Of a stretch of 64,000 bases of DNA, positions 32,189-41,101 are shown in pieces. The notes under the pieces are model-generated. The model was not told the origin of the DNA and ran no database searches. It saw only the letters and a list, made by a program, of their open reading frames with translations. The stretch lies in NCBI GenBank assembly GCA_024072375.1, contig CP099617.1:229001-293000 (forward strand), in the 5' to 3' direction. The first letter of the stretch is position 1. Each line of letters opens with the position of its first letter. Source of the stretch: Sphingomonadaceae bacterium OTU29LAMAA1. GTDB taxonomy: Bacteria; Pseudomonadota; Alphaproteobacteria; Sphingomonadales; Sphingomonadaceae. A program made the translations under genes and the position numbers.

Positions 32189-32764
32189 ATGACCGACGCA
32201 CATGACGATGCGCCTGCCGCGACGTCCAAACGCCGCGACGCTGCCGATACCGTCACCGAATCGCTGATTGAGGGGCAAGGCTCCTCCGTCGTCGGGCGAT
32301 CGGTGACGATCAACCGGCCCGCAAGCGAGCTCTACGCCTATTTCCGCGATTTCACGAACCTGCCGCACTTCATGGAGAACGTCGTCTCGATCGAGGTGAC
32401 GGACGACAAGGAGTCGCACTGGACGGTCAAGGCACCGGCAGGTGCCACCGTCGAATGGGACGCGCGGGTGACGCAGGAGGAACCGGATCGCTTCATCGCA
32501 TGGACGTCCGAACCCGGCGCCGACGTTGCCAATTCCGGTCGCATCGAATTCCGTGATGCCGGCGAGCGTGGCACGGTGGTGACCGTGACGATCGCCTATG
32601 ACCCGCCCGGCGGCGTTATCGGCAAGGTGATCGCGAAAATGTTCCAGCGCGAACCGGCGATCCAGGCACGTCGCGACCTGCGCCGGTTCAAGCAGCTGAT
32701 GGAAACCGGCGAGATCGCGACACCGGCGATGAACCCCAAGCAATATGAGGAGATGGGGCTGTGA
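32189..32764 (+). CDS. SRPBCC (START/COQ10-like) family protein
   Basis: 191 residues with a polar N-terminal tail (about 1-30) and then a polyketide cyclase/dehydrase-type SRPBCC fold: [26 protein letters not shown] starts the domain and the C-terminal helix region is [21 protein letters not shown]. Such proteins bind hydrophobic ligands in a deep cavity; no catalytic residues can be named and the ligand is unknown. No signal peptide. The stop overlaps the GTG of the alcohol dehydrogenase gene by four bases. GAAGGGAGA precedes the ATG. The gene lies just behind an EcfG-like promoter, suggesting induction in stress or stationary phase. Confidence 0.85.
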   Translation: MTDAHDDAPAATSKRRDAADTVTESLIEGQGSSVVGRSVTINRPASELYAYFRDFTNLPHFMENVVSIEVTDDKESHWTVKAPAGATVEWDARVTQEEPDRFIAWTSEPGADVANSGRIEFRDAGERGTVVTVTIAYDPPGGVIGKVIAKMFQREPAIQARRDLRRFKQLMETGEIATPAMNPKQYEEMGL

Positions 32765-33945
32765 AAGCACTCGCCTGGCACGGAAAGCACGACGTCCGCA
32801 TGGACACGGTCGACGACCCGGAGATCGTCAATCCCCGCGACTGCATCATCAAGGTCACCTCGACCGCGATCTGCGGCTCCGACCTGCATCTCTACGACGG
32901 CTATATCCCGACGATGCAGTCCGGCGACATCCTTGGCCATGAATTCATGGGTGAGGTGGTAGAGGTCGGCGCAAAATCGACCCTGAAGAAGGGCCAGCGC
33001 GTGGTCGTCCCGTTCACGATCGCCTGTGGCAGCTGCTATCATTGCGGCAAGCACCAGTATTCGGCTTGCCCCAACGGTCTGCCGGCCGACAATCAGGACA
33101 TTGCCCAAACCCTGTACGGCACCGAAATGTCGGGGCTGTTCGGCTACAGCCACATGACGGGCGGCTATGCGGGCGGACAGGCGGAATATGTCCGCGTGCC
33201 GTTCAGCGACGTCGGCCCGATCGTCATTCCGGACGGCGTTGACGATGACAAGGTGCTGTTCCTGTCCGACATCCTGCCGACGGGCTGGCAGGCGGCGGAA
33301 TATGCGCAGATCGAGCCGGGCGATACCGTTGCGGTCTGGGGCTGCGGCCCCGTCGGTCTGTTCGCGGTGCAGTCGGCGTTCCTGATGGGCGCAGAACGCG
33401 TCATCGCGATCGATCATTTCCCGCACCGTCTCGAACTCGCGAAGCGCTTCGGCGCCGAGACGATAAACTTCGAGGAGAGCGCGACCTACGAAGCGCTGAT
33501 GGAGATGACCGGCGGGATCGGCCCCGATGCGGTGATCGACGCGGTCGGGCTGGAGGCACACGGCCTGTTCGTCGACAACGTCATCGATCAGATCAAGGCG
33601 TCGACCTTCCTCGGCACCGATCGGCCCCACTCGATCCGCCAGGCGATCATCGCCTGCCGCAAGGGCGGACGGGTATCGATGCCGGCGGTGTACGGCGGAT
33701 TCGTCGACAAGTTCCCGCTGGGCGCGTTCATGGAAAAGGGGCTGACGCTCAAGACCGGCCAGACCCACGTCCAGCATTACATGCCGGGGCTGCTCAACGC
33801 GATCATGGAAGGGAAGATCGATACCGAGTTCCTCATTTCGCACCGCATGCCGCTGATGGACGCGCCCAAGGGCTACAAGATGTTCAAGGATCACCAGAAC
33901 GAGGTGACCAAGATCGTCCTGAAGCCGGGAATGGCGATGAGCTGA
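32761..33945 (+). CDS. Zinc-dependent alcohol dehydrogenase (MDR family)
   Basis: 394 residues from GTG 32761 ([15 protein letters not shown]), overlapping the SRPBCC stop as GTGA. Catalytic zinc site: Cys38, His60 and Glu61 in [10 protein letters not shown] and GHEFMGE. Structural zinc site: Cys89, Cys92, Cys95 and Cys103 ([15 protein letters not shown]). The Rossmann loop is [10 protein letters not shown]. It belongs to the class containing glutathione-independent formaldehyde dehydrogenases and threonine dehydrogenase-like enzymes; the substrate cannot be told. Between an SRPBCC protein and an SDR it suggests a small redox or detoxification unit for an unknown alcohol or aldehyde. Confidence 0.92.
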   Translation: MKALAWHGKHDVRMDTVDDPEIVNPRDCIIKVTSTAICGSDLHLYDGYIPTMQSGDILGHEFMGEVVEVGAKSTLKKGQRVVVPFTIACGSCYHCGKHQYSACPNGLPADNQDIAQTLYGTEMSGLFGYSHMTGGYAGGQAEYVRVPFSDVGPIVIPDGVDDDKVLFLSDILPTGWQAAEYAQIEPGDTVAVWGCGPVGLFAVQSAFLMGAERVIAIDHFPHRLELAKRFGAETINFEESATYEALMEMTGGIGPDAVIDAVGLEAHGLFVDNVIDQIKASTFLGTDRPHSIRQAIIACRKGGRVSMPAVYGGFVDKFPLGAFMEKGLTLKTGQTHVQHYMPGLLNAIMEGKIDTEFLISHRMPLMDAPKGYKMFKDHQNEVTKIVLKPGMAMS

Positions 33946-33954
33946 CCCGACCCA

Positions 33955-34060
33955 CCGTCATCCGGCGAACGCCGGGACCCATGGAGCGCTTCACCGGCGT
34001 TTGCGCACTTCATCGGCTTCACCCCCTCCACGGATCTCGGCGTTCGCCCGCATGACGGGA
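33955..34060. repeat. Imperfect inverted repeat between ADH and SDR genes
   Basis: The arm at about 33955-33978 (CCGTCATCCGGCGAACGCCG then GGAC) is matched in inverse by about 34036-34059 (CTCGGCGTTCGCCCGCATGA then CGG), with a few mismatches. The arms are separated by about 57 bases. The 145-bp gap otherwise holds nothing but the Shine-Dalgarno AAAGGA before the SDR gene. The CGTCATGCGGGCGAACGCCGGGA type is another common sphingomonad intergenic repeat. Confidence 0.7.
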
Positions 34061-34091
34061 GGGGGACGAATCCCATCTAAAGGATCACATC

Positions 34092-34877
34092 ATGGCCAAC
34101 AAACTTGCCATCATTACCGGGGCATCGACCGGCATCGGCTTCGAACTCGCGACGCTCGCCGCGAAGGACGGCTACGACATCATCGTCGCCGCTAACGAGG
34201 CGCTGATCCATTCGGCAGCGACCGATTTCGAACAATTCGGCACGTCCGTAACGGCGGTCGAGGCGGATCTCTCGACGACCCAGGGCGTCGATACGTTGCT
34301 GGCTGCGGCCGGCGGACGGCAGATCGATCTGGTCTGCGCCAACGCCGGCCATGGTCTCGGCCGGGCGTTTCTCGACCAGTCGGTATCCGACTGGCGCATG
34401 GTGGTCGACACCAACATCACCGGCACGGTCTATCTGCTCCAGCAGGTGCTGAAGCCGATGGTCGCCCGCAACGACGGCAAGGTGTTGGTGACCGGATCGA
34501 TCGCCGGCTACATTCCCGGCGCATTTCAGGCGGTCTACAACGGCACCAAGGCGTTCGTGGACAGCTTCGTCGCCGCGATCCAGAACGAGATCAAGGACGC
34601 GGATGGCGTCACGCTGACCAACCTGATGCCCGGGCCGGTCGACACCGAATTCTTTGCGCGGGGTGACATGCTCGACACCGATGTCGGCACCGATCCCAAG
34701 AAGTCGGATCCCGCCGACGTAGCGAAGGACGGCTGGGACGCCCTGATGGCGGGCAAGGCGGCGATCGTGTCGGGCTGGAAGAACAAAATTCAGTCGGCGG
34801 TCGCCAACGTCACGCCGAACGCCATTCTCGCGGAGCAGCATCGCAATATGGCGGAGCCGGGGACGGCGAAGGACTGA
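34092..34877 (+). CDS. Short-chain dehydrogenase/reductase
   Basis: NAD(P)-dependent oxidoreductase of the classical SDR family, 261 residues. Cofactor motif TGASTGIG (9-16), NAG motif in CANAGHG (about 83-89), and the catalytic triad Ser136, Tyr149 and Lys153 (YNGTK). LMPGPVDTEFF follows, as usual. The substrate is unknown. It lies third after the SRPBCC and alcohol dehydrogenase genes, separated by an inverted repeat, so it may share their promoter at lower level or have its own. ATG 34092 with AAAGGATC upstream. Confidence 0.92.
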   Translation: MANKLAIITGASTGIGFELATLAAKDGYDIIVAANEALIHSAATDFEQFGTSVTAVEADLSTTQGVDTLLAAAGGRQIDLVCANAGHGLGRAFLDQSVSDWRMVVDTNITGTVYLLQQVLKPMVARNDGKVLVTGSIAGYIPGAFQAVYNGTKAFVDSFVAAIQNEIKDADGVTLTNLMPGPVDTEFFARGDMLDTDVGTDPKKSDPADVAKDGWDALMAGKAAIVSGWKNKIQSAVANVTPNAILAEQHRNMAEPGTAKD

Positions 34878-34899
34878 CGAAGAAAGGAGGTGCGGCGGC

Positions 34900-34973
34900 T
34901 GGAGCGGGTAACGGGAATCGAACCCGTGTATTCAGCTTGGAAGGCTGCTGCACTACCATTGTGCTATACCCGC
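34900..34973 (-). tRNA. tRNA-Gly (anticodon TCC)
   Basis: A 74-base tRNA on the minus strand, with the 5' end at 34973 and an encoded CCA ending at 34900. Acceptor GCGGGTA pairs with TACCCGC; the D-arm is GCAC/GTGC; the anticodon loop is CTTCCAA with anticodon TCC at plus-strand 34939-34941; the T-loop is TTCGATT. The first pair of the anticodon stem (G-A) is a mismatch. It lies between the SDR gene and a membrane methyltransferase-like gene. Confidence 0.96.
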
Positions 34974-35086
34974 GCACGCCGTGCGTCAGCGCCATTACAA
35001 TCCTCCGCATGCCGGTGCAAGCGTCTGATCGGCTTGCGGCACATGGTTCACGACTTGCTTACCGTTCCTGCGCTAGACGAGCGCGC

Positions 35087-36361
35087 ATGTATCACGATGC
35101 CACGCTGGCCGCGCATTCCGCGGCAGACCCGCGCCCCTCTTCTGCGGTAAGTCACGGCGTGGGTATCGCCGGTATGGCAGGTCTGACCCTGTGGCTGGTC
35201 GCCTGTCTGGCGATCGGCATGGACGGCCCCTATGCGGCGCTGGTCGGGCTGCTCGCCAGCGGGCTGCCGATGGTCGGCTGGTCGCTGCTGGTCGACAAGG
35301 TTCATCGTAGCCCGACGACCGGTATCGACTGGAGCGTGAAGCGCACGTTCGCCGAAACCCGCGACATCAGCCTGACCAAGCTCGCCGGCCTGTACGTCAC
35401 CTGGGGCGGTATCGCGATCATCTATGGCGTCGGCCGCTTCTATTGGGAGGGCAATTTCGCCTTCGCCATGTGGTGCTTCAGCTGGGCGGTGCCGATCGTC
35501 GCACTGGTCGCGGTGCCGTATGTGCTGTGGCTCGATCGTCATCTGGTGGAGCCGCACGACGGCGCGTGGCATCTCGGCGCATGGCTGACCGGGCAAAGCG
35601 GTGTCGATCGCCAGGCGATCCACGGTCATCTGCGCGGCTGGGCGGTAAAGGCGTTCTTCCTCGCATTCATGCTGGCGGTGGTGCCGGGCAACTTCGGTGG
35701 CTTCATCCGCACCGACCTGTCCGGACTGCGTGATCCGGTGGCGCTGGCGCAATGGCTGATCGCACTGATGTTCGTCATCGACGTGGGCTTCGCCACGGTC
35801 GGTTACATCCTGACGCTGCGTCCGCTCGATTCGCATATTCGCAGTGCCAATCCGTTCGCGGCGGCGTGGACCGCGGCGCTGATGTGCTATCCGCCGTTCA
35901 TCCTGATGGAGGCGGGCGGGCCGCTCGACTATCATCCCGGGACGCAGGAATGGACCGACTGGTTCGCGGGACATTCGATGCTGATGAGTGCCTGGGGCGC
36001 GGTGCTGGTCGTTCTGACCGCGATCTACGCATGGGCGACGGTGGCGTTCGGGCTGCGATTCTCCAACCTTACGCATCGCGGTATCCTGACGCACGGTCCC
36101 TATGCGTTCTCGCGGCACCCGGCCTATCTGTCGAAAAACCTGTTCTGGTGGTTGTCGACGCTGCCGATCCTGACGACCGGCAGCGTGATTGATGCGGTGC
36201 GCGCGACCGCGCTGATGGGTGTGGTCAGCGGCATCTATTACTGGCGCGCTCGCACCGAAGAACGGCATCTGGGACTGGATCCCGTCTACCGCGAATACAG
36301 CGAGTGGATGACGCGGCGCGGTGCGGTGCCGCGCTTCTTCCGTTGGATGGTCGCTCGTTAG
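35087..36361 (+). CDS. Multi-pass membrane protein with ICMT-like methyltransferase C-terminus
   Basis: 424 residues from ATG 35087 (MYHDATLAAH); the open frame runs further upstream, over the tRNA-Gly, and is not coding there. At least eight hydrophobic segments. The C-terminal 90 residues match the isoprenylcysteine carboxyl methyltransferase/PEMT type: YAFSRHPAYLSKNLFWWLS, then RARTEERHLGLDPVYREY, which form the S-adenosylmethionine site in such enzymes. The N-terminal 300 residues form an extra membrane domain I do not recognise. A lipid or a small hydrophobic molecule is the likely methyl acceptor, since bacteria of this group lack prenylated proteins; that is inference. Its stop overlaps the convergent next gene by four bases. 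Confidence 0.75.
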   Translation: MYHDATLAAHSAADPRPSSAVSHGVGIAGMAGLTLWLVACLAIGMDGPYAALVGLLASGLPMVGWSLLVDKVHRSPTTGIDWSVKRTFAETRDISLTKLAGLYVTWGGIAIIYGVGRFYWEGNFAFAMWCFSWAVPIVALVAVPYVLWLDRHLVEPHDGAWHLGAWLTGQSGVDRQAIHGHLRGWAVKAFFLAFMLAVVPGNFGGFIRTDLSGLRDPVALAQWLIALMFVIDVGFATVGYILTLRPLDSHIRSANPFAAAWTAALMCYPPFILMEAGGPLDYHPGTQEWTDWFAGHSMLMSAWGAVLVVLTAIYAWATVAFGLRFSNLTHRGILTHGPYAFSRHPAYLSKNLFWWLSTLPILTTGSVIDAVRATALMGVVSGIYYWRARTEERHLGLDPVYREYSEWMTRRGAVPRFFRWMVAR

Positions 36362-36951
36362 GGCGCCTTTGGCAGCGCCCTCGTCCACAGGGCATCGACC
36401 CGCCGTTGATCGCCGCCGCTTTCCCGCAAACGAAAGTCGAGCAATTCGACCTTGCGGCCGCGCAACATCTGCCCCTCGGTCTTCCAGACGACGTCGTATA
36501 TCGCCTGACGCGTCGTCGGCCGGTCGTCGGTAAAATAAGTATAGCGCACCAAAACCGACAACCGCCCGGTCCGCTCATCGGGGCCGCCGTCAGTGGCCTT
36601 GCGCAACGCGGCGTCGAACCATCCCGCCTCGATCGTCTGCGTCACCGAATCCTGCGGTGACACGCCGAGCGCGGCCGGGAAGGTGACGCGGATGTCGCCG
36701 AGCGGATGTGCCTCGTCGCGCACCAGCATGATCGATCGTTTGTCCTCGGCCACTGCGCCGCGCAATACGAAACGCGCCTTGTCGCGGGATGCGCTGGCCT
36801 GTTCCATCGCCTTGTCTGCAGCCGCGTCCCGACGCTCCTGCCAGTTGCTGTATAGAGTCAGCGCGGCGATGACGACGCCGGCGACGGCCACCACTTCCGC
36901 CAGCGTGACCCAGCGGCGGCGGGTCTGCGCCTGATCCTTCGTCTCGGTCAT
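36358..36951 (-). CDS. Membrane-anchored protein of unknown function
   Basis: 197 residues. One hydrophobic segment (about 15-34) follows a short charged N-terminus, so the bulk is probably outside the cytoplasm. Then a helical charged stretch (QERRDAAADKAMEQASASRDKA, split by eye at about 38-60, coiled-coil-like) and a beta-rich C-terminal part. No catalytic motif seen and no family recognised. Its ATG overlaps the stop of the upstream YjbR gene as ATGA, placing it at the end of a purM-purN-yjbR run. Coding is supported by that coupling and typical codon use. Confidence 0.7.
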   Translation of the reverse strand: MTETKDQAQTRRRWVTLAEVVAVAGVVIAALTLYSNWQERRDAAADKAMEQASASRDKARFVLRGAVAEDKRSIMLVRDEAHPLGDIRVTFPAALGVSPQDSVTQTIEAGWFDAALRKATDGGPDERTGRLSVLVRYTYFTDDRPTTRQAIYDVVWKTEGQMLRGRKVELLDFRLRESGGDQRRVDALWTRALPKAP

Positions 36952-37328
36952 CGTCCGCCCGCCTCGAGCAGGCGGCGCGGCGCGGCGAGTTCCCAGCTTC
37001 GCGAGACGCGATCCTCGATCAACGCCCAGTCGGGATCACCGTCCAGCGCCACGCCGACCCAGCCTGACGGGCCGAGATAGGCCGGCTTAGAATAGATATC
37101 CGGAGCGGAATCGATCAACATCGCCTGTTCGTCGGTGCCGCTGGTGCGCACGCAGACGACGTTCAGCCCGTCCCCGTGATGATTTTCGCGAACCTGTGCG
37201 AACTGCCTGTCCTCAACGAAGAACGTTGGCTGGCCGTGACTAGGTCGCTCCTCCACCTCCGGCAGCAGCAGTGCTATCTCACGGATGCGGGTGAGGGCAG
37301 GAGACACGGCAGGAGAATCGGGGGTCAT
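36948..37328 (-). CDS. MmcQ/YjbR family DNA-binding-like protein
   Basis: 126 residues. The sequence pattern (REIALLLPEVEERPSHGQPTFFV, then FAQVREN, then YLGPSGWVGVALDG and a closing RSWELAAPRRLLE) matches the YjbR/MmcQ family, which has a CyaY-like fold and is listed as a DNA-binding protein, though the cellular role is poorly known. Start MTPDSPAVSPAL at 37328 overlaps the purN stop; longer upstream frames fall within purN. It lies third in the purM-purN run. Confidence 0.82.
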   Translation of the reverse strand: MTPDSPAVSPALTRIREIALLLPEVEERPSHGQPTFFVEDRQFAQVRENHHGDGLNVVCVRTSGTDEQAMLIDSAPDIYSKPAYLGPSGWVGVALDGDPDWALIEDRVSRSWELAAPRRLLEAGGR

Positions 37329-37870
37329 CGGCTGGCGAACTCCTTCAGCACCTGTGGATAGAGGCGGTGCTCGGCGGCGAGAACGCGCGATGCCAGCGTA
37401 TCGGGTCCATCGTCGGCGAGCACCGGCACTTGGGCTTGTCCCAGCAGGGCGCCGCCGTCCAGCTCCTCCGTGACGATATGCACGGAGCATCCTGCGACGG
37501 TATCACCCGCGGCGATGGCCCGCGCATGCGTGTCGAGGCCCTTGTATTTCGGCAGCAGTGACGGGTGAATGTTGACGATCCGGCCGCGCCACCGCACGAC
37601 GAAATCGTCCGACAGCAACCGCATATAGCCCGCCAGCGCGATCACCTCGCATCCCGCCTCTCGCAGGGCGGCGTCGATCTGCGCCTCATAGGCGGCCTTG
37701 CCAATATCCTTGGGCGACAGCCCGAACGCTGCGATGCCGCGCTCCCGGGCCCAGGCCAGGCCCGGTGCGTCCGGCTTGTCGGAGGCGACGAGGCCAACCG
37801 GGATGCCTGCCTCGACCAGCGCCATCATGTTCGATCCGCGGCCCGAGATCAGGATGCCTACGGTCTTCAC
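37325..37870 (-). CDS. purN: Phosphoribosylglycinamide formyltransferase
   Basis: Transfers a formyl group from 10-formyl-tetrahydrofolate to GAR in purine synthesis. 181 residues, slightly shorter than E. coli PurN (212). The substrate loop GRGSNMMALVE lies near residue 10; the catalytic set is Asn and His in VNIHPSLLPKYKGLDTHARA and Asp in TEELDGGALLGQ. ATG 37870 is six bases after the purM stop, so the two form an operon as usual. Its stop overlaps the YjbR gene. Confidence 0.95.
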   Translation of the reverse strand: MKTVGILISGRGSNMMALVEAGIPVGLVASDKPDAPGLAWARERGIAAFGLSPKDIGKAAYEAQIDAALREAGCEVIALAGYMRLLSDDFVVRWRGRIVNIHPSLLPKYKGLDTHARAIAAGDTVAGCSVHIVTEELDGGALLGQAQVPVLADDGPDTLASRVLAAEHRLYPQVLKEFASR

Positions 37871-37876
37871 GCCGGC

Positions 37877-38998
37877 TCACCCCGCATGCGTTGCTGTCCA
37901 GTCTTTGCGGGCGCTCCACGTCTCGGTCGATCCGCGAACGGTGCAGCCGCGGGGTCCCGGCTCGATCCGGCCGATCGCGTGCACCGTCTCCCCTGCTGCG
38001 CGCAGCGCCGTGGCGACGGCGTCCGCGCGATCCGCCTCGACGACGACCGCCATGCCGATCCCGCAATTGAAGGTGCGCGCCATTTCTTCCGGCTCGATCG
38101 CACCCTGCGCCTGCAGGAATGCCATCAGCCGCGGCTGCTCCCACGCGTCGGCGTCGACCACCGCATGCGCCTCGGCCGGCAGCACGCGGGGGATATTTTC
38201 CAGCAATCCGCCGCCGGTGATATGCGCCAGCCCCTTGATCGCGCCCTCGCGCAGGAGTGGCAGCAGGCTTGCGACGTAGATCCGCGTCGGCGCCATGAGG
38301 ATGTCGATCAGCAGCCGGTCCGAATCGAACAATGCCGGCCGGTCGAGCTTCCACCCGCGATCCGCGGCGAGGCGGCGGACCAGCGAAAAACCGTTCGAAT
38401 GCACACCGGAGGATGCCAGCCCGAGGATGACGTCGCCCGCGCCGATCTCCCGCCCGGTCAGCACCCGGTCGCGCTCGACCGCGCCGACGCAAAAGCCCGC
38501 GAGATCGTAGTCGCCGTCTGCATACATGCCGGGCATTTCCGCGGTTTCGCCGCCGATCAGCGCGCAGCCGGCCTGACGGCAGCCCTCTGCGATCGATGCC
38601 ACGACACGCTCGGCGACGGCGTTGTCGAGCTTGGCGGTGGCATAATAATCGAGGAAGAACAGCGGCTCGGCGCCCTGCACGATCAGGTCGTTGACGCACA
38701 TGGCGACGAGATCGACGCCAACGCCTTCATGCCGATCCCACTCGATCGCCAACTTCAGCTTGGTGCCGACACCATCGTTCGCGGCGACCAGCAGCGGATC
38801 GGAGAAACCCGCCGCCTTCAGGTCGAACATGCCGCCGAAGCCGCCCAGTTCCGCATCCGCTCCCGGCCGACGGGTCGCCTTCGCCAGAGGCCCGATCGCA
38901 CGGACCAGCGCGTTTCCGGCGGCGATCGACACGCCGGCATCGGCATAGGTGTAGGACTGGTCGCCAGAGGCTGTCGGGGGGGAGGGCGGATTGCTCAT
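37877..38998 (-). CDS. purM: Phosphoribosylformylglycinamidine cyclo-ligase (AIR synthetase)
   Basis: Closes the imidazole ring of aminoimidazole ribotide with ATP. 373 residues. The N-terminal glycine-rich GGFGGMFDL, then [36 protein letters not shown] and the C-terminal [13 protein letters not shown] are PurM hallmarks. Some 15-20 extra N-terminal residues ([15 protein letters not shown]) are low-complexity. First gene of the purM-purN run. It is divergent from the DUF2066 gene, with 209 bp between them for two promoters. Confidence 0.95.
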   Translation of the reverse strand: MSNPPSPPTASGDQSYTYADAGVSIAAGNALVRAIGPLAKATRRPGADAELGGFGGMFDLKAAGFSDPLLVAANDGVGTKLKLAIEWDRHEGVGVDLVAMCVNDLIVQGAEPLFFLDYYATAKLDNAVAERVVASIAEGCRQAGCALIGGETAEMPGMYADGDYDLAGFCVGAVERDRVLTGREIGAGDVILGLASSGVHSNGFSLVRRLAADRGWKLDRPALFDSDRLLIDILMAPTRIYVASLLPLLREGAIKGLAHITGGGLLENIPRVLPAEAHAVVDADAWEQPRLMAFLQAQGAIEPEEMARTFNCGIGMAVVVEADRADAVATALRAAGETVHAIGRIEPGPRGCTVRGSTETWSARKDWTATHAG

Positions 38999-39207
38999 CC
39001 GACCAGCCTGCTAGGGTTCTGTAGCGACACTGGCAATGCCGAACCGCGCACGGCGCGCGCGGATATGGGGAGGGAATAGCCGTGGCAGACAGCCTATATC
39101 CCACCTCAAGCACGCCCGACCGGTGTCGATGATTTCGCCGGGGCGCATCCTCCCTGCCGCACATCCCGCTTGGTTTTCCGTGTCGGCTTCGCCAAAAGGC
39201 GGGCGAC

Positions 39208-40461
39208 ATGCGCAACCGTACCCTGTTTTCCTCGCTGGCCGGTGCCGCATTGCTTCTCGGCGCGGGCGCGTATGCCCAGATCGAGGGCGGCCGCGGGGTC
39301 GCGCCGATCGACAGTTCGGGTGATTTCGAGGTGAGTGGAGTCAGCGTCGATGTCGCCGCAAAGACGGCGGAGGCCGCACGACTGGGCGGCTGGCGGCTGG
39401 CGCAGCGCAAGGCCTGGGTTCAGCTGTCGCGACGGCTCGGCGGCGGCGGTGGGCTTGTGTCGGACGGTACGCTCGATCAGTTGGTGTCGGGTATCGTCGT
39501 CGAGAACGAACAGATCGGGCCGACGCGCTATATCGCTAAGCTTGGCGTGTTGTTCGATCGCGGTCGGGCGGCGTCGGTGCTGGGCATCAGCGCCTATTCC
39601 GATCGTTCTCGCCCGATGCTCGTCGTGCCGCTGCAGGTGTCGGCGGGTGTCGAAACCGTCTTCGAACAGCGCAATGACTGGCAGGAGGCGTGGGCACGCT
39701 TCCGAACCGGTAACAGTACGGTCGATTACGTTCGCCCGTCCGGCACTGGCGCCGATTCGCTGCTGCTCAACGCGGGTCAGATCGCGCGGCCCGGCCGCGG
39801 TTGGTGGCGGACGATCATCGACCAATATGGTGCATCGGATATTCTGATCCCGGTGGTTCGGCTGTATCGCAGCTATCCCGGCGGCCCGATCATCGGCGTG
39901 TTCCAGGCGCGACATGGCCCCGACAACACACTGGTGGGCAGTTTCACGCTGCGGGTCGGCAGCGCGGCGGGTTTGCCGCAGTTGCTCGACACCGGCGTCA
40001 CGCGGATGGATGCGCTTTATCAACAGGCGCTTCGCAGCGGCGCACTGGGCTTCGACCCGACATTGTCGCCGCCGCCGGAACCCGAACCGGTCGTCGATCC
40101 TGCCGCCGTCGATGACGAGAGCGGTGGGGAGACGCTGGCGGAGATCGTCGGCGACACCGCGCCAGCCAGTGCCGGTATCGCAGTGACTATCCAGTTCGAT
40201 ACGCCGGGCGCCAGCGCCGTCGCCAACACCGAAGGACTGGTTCGCGGTATCGCCGGCGTCCGCTCTGCTACCACCACCAGCCTCGCACTCGGCGGGCTGT
40301 CTCTGATGCGGGTGACATTCGATGGCGACCCCGATTCGCTGCGGGCGGCGCTGGAGGTGCGCGGCTATCAGGTCACCGGCTCGGGCCAGACGCTCCGCAT
40401 CCGCCGGGCACCGCAATTGCTGCCACCAAACCTGCCGACAGACGACAGACCCGTAGGCTAA
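39208..40461 (+). CDS. Secreted DUF2066-type protein
   Basis: 417 residues with a signal peptide (MRNRTLFSSLAGAALLLGAG, cleavage near AYA-Q at about 23). The first half fits DUF2066 (KTAEAARLGGWRLAQRKAWVQLSRRL, then AKLGVLFDRGRAASVLGI). The C-terminal region has an Asp/Glu/Pro-rich linker (about 288-305) and then a small alpha/beta domain of the heavy-metal-associated type (VTIQFDTPGASAVANTEGLVRG), but without the CxxC metal site. Function unknown. It lies six bases upstream of hdaA in the same direction, a placement I recall from other alphaproteobacteria. Confidence 0.8.
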   Translation: MRNRTLFSSLAGAALLLGAGAYAQIEGGRGVAPIDSSGDFEVSGVSVDVAAKTAEAARLGGWRLAQRKAWVQLSRRLGGGGGLVSDGTLDQLVSGIVVENEQIGPTRYIAKLGVLFDRGRAASVLGISAYSDRSRPMLVVPLQVSAGVETVFEQRNDWQEAWARFRTGNSTVDYVRPSGTGADSLLLNAGQIARPGRGWWRTIIDQYGASDILIPVVRLYRSYPGGPIIGVFQARHGPDNTLVGSFTLRVGSAAGLPQLLDTGVTRMDALYQQALRSGALGFDPTLSPPPEPEPVVDPAAVDDESGGETLAEIVGDTAPASAGIAVTIQFDTPGASAVANTEGLVRGIAGVRSATTTSLALGGLSLMRVTFDGDPDSLRAALEVRGYQVTGSGQTLRIRRAPQLLPPNLPTDDRPVG

Positions 40462-40466
40462 CGTCG

Positions 40467-41099
40467 ATGACCAACCAGCTCGCGCTTCCTCTGGGATGGC
40501 CGGCGGACCCAAAGGACGACGCCTTCCTCATCACCAATTCCAACCTGCGCGCGGCGCAGACTTTAGAACATTGGGCGACCTGGCCCGTGATGGCCGCCGT
40601 ACTCACCGGCCCGCGGAAGTCGGGTCGCAGCCTGCTCGCACGCATCTTCGCCGCCAAGAGCCAAGGTAGCATTATCGATGATGCTGAGAATGTGCCCGAA
40701 ACGCAGATATTCCATGCCTGGAATCAGGCGCAGGCCGAACGGCGCCCGCTCATCATCGTCGCCGATGCGTTGCCGCCGTCTTGGGGGGTGCGGTTGCCCG
40801 ACCTTAAATCCCGTCTGGCGGCCAGTCCTCATGCGGCGATCGGCGCGCCCGATGACGAACTGATCGCGGCGCTGCTCGAACATCTCTTCCAGCGCCGCGG
40901 CCTTGATGCGCGCCCCGATCTGGTGACGTGGCTCAGTACGCGGATCGAGCGCAGTCATATCGTCGTGCAACGTGTCGTCGATGCGCTGGATCAGGAGGTG
41001 CTGGAGAGCCACAAGCGCTTGTCCATTCCGCTGGCGCGAACTGTTTTGACCGCCGCGGGGATCGTCACGCAACCGCAACCGTTGCTGCCTATGACGTAA
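40467..41099 (+). CDS. hdaA: DnaA regulatory inactivator homologue (HdaA)
   Basis: Promotes ATP hydrolysis by DnaA when bound to the beta clamp, so that replication starts once per cycle. 210 residues. The N-terminal QLALPL (4-9) is the clamp-binding motif seen in Hda proteins. The Walker A-like loop is GPRKSGRS, with Arg where active ATPases have Lys, the same change as in E. coli Hda. The rest is an AAA+ lid with RLPDLKSRLAAS. It sits between DUF2066 and ppk1, two bases from ppk1, a common alphaproteobacterial order. Confidence 0.9.
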   Translation: MTNQLALPLGWPADPKDDAFLITNSNLRAAQTLEHWATWPVMAAVLTGPRKSGRSLLARIFAAKSQGSIIDDAENVPETQIFHAWNQAQAERRPLIIVADALPPSWGVRLPDLKSRLAASPHAAIGAPDDELIAALLEHLFQRRGLDARPDLVTWLSTRIERSHIVVQRVVDALDQEVLESHKRLSIPLARTVLTAAGIVTQPQPLLPMT

Positions 41100-41101
41100 A
41101 C

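Noticed and set aside
34937..35086. Upstream start of the membrane methyltransferase-like gene
   Set aside because: It lies within the tRNA-Gly gene on the other strand and has no membrane or family sequence.
37565..39079. 504-codon plus-strand frame opposite purM/purN
   Set aside because: purM and purN are certain on the minus strand; no motif in the opposite frame.
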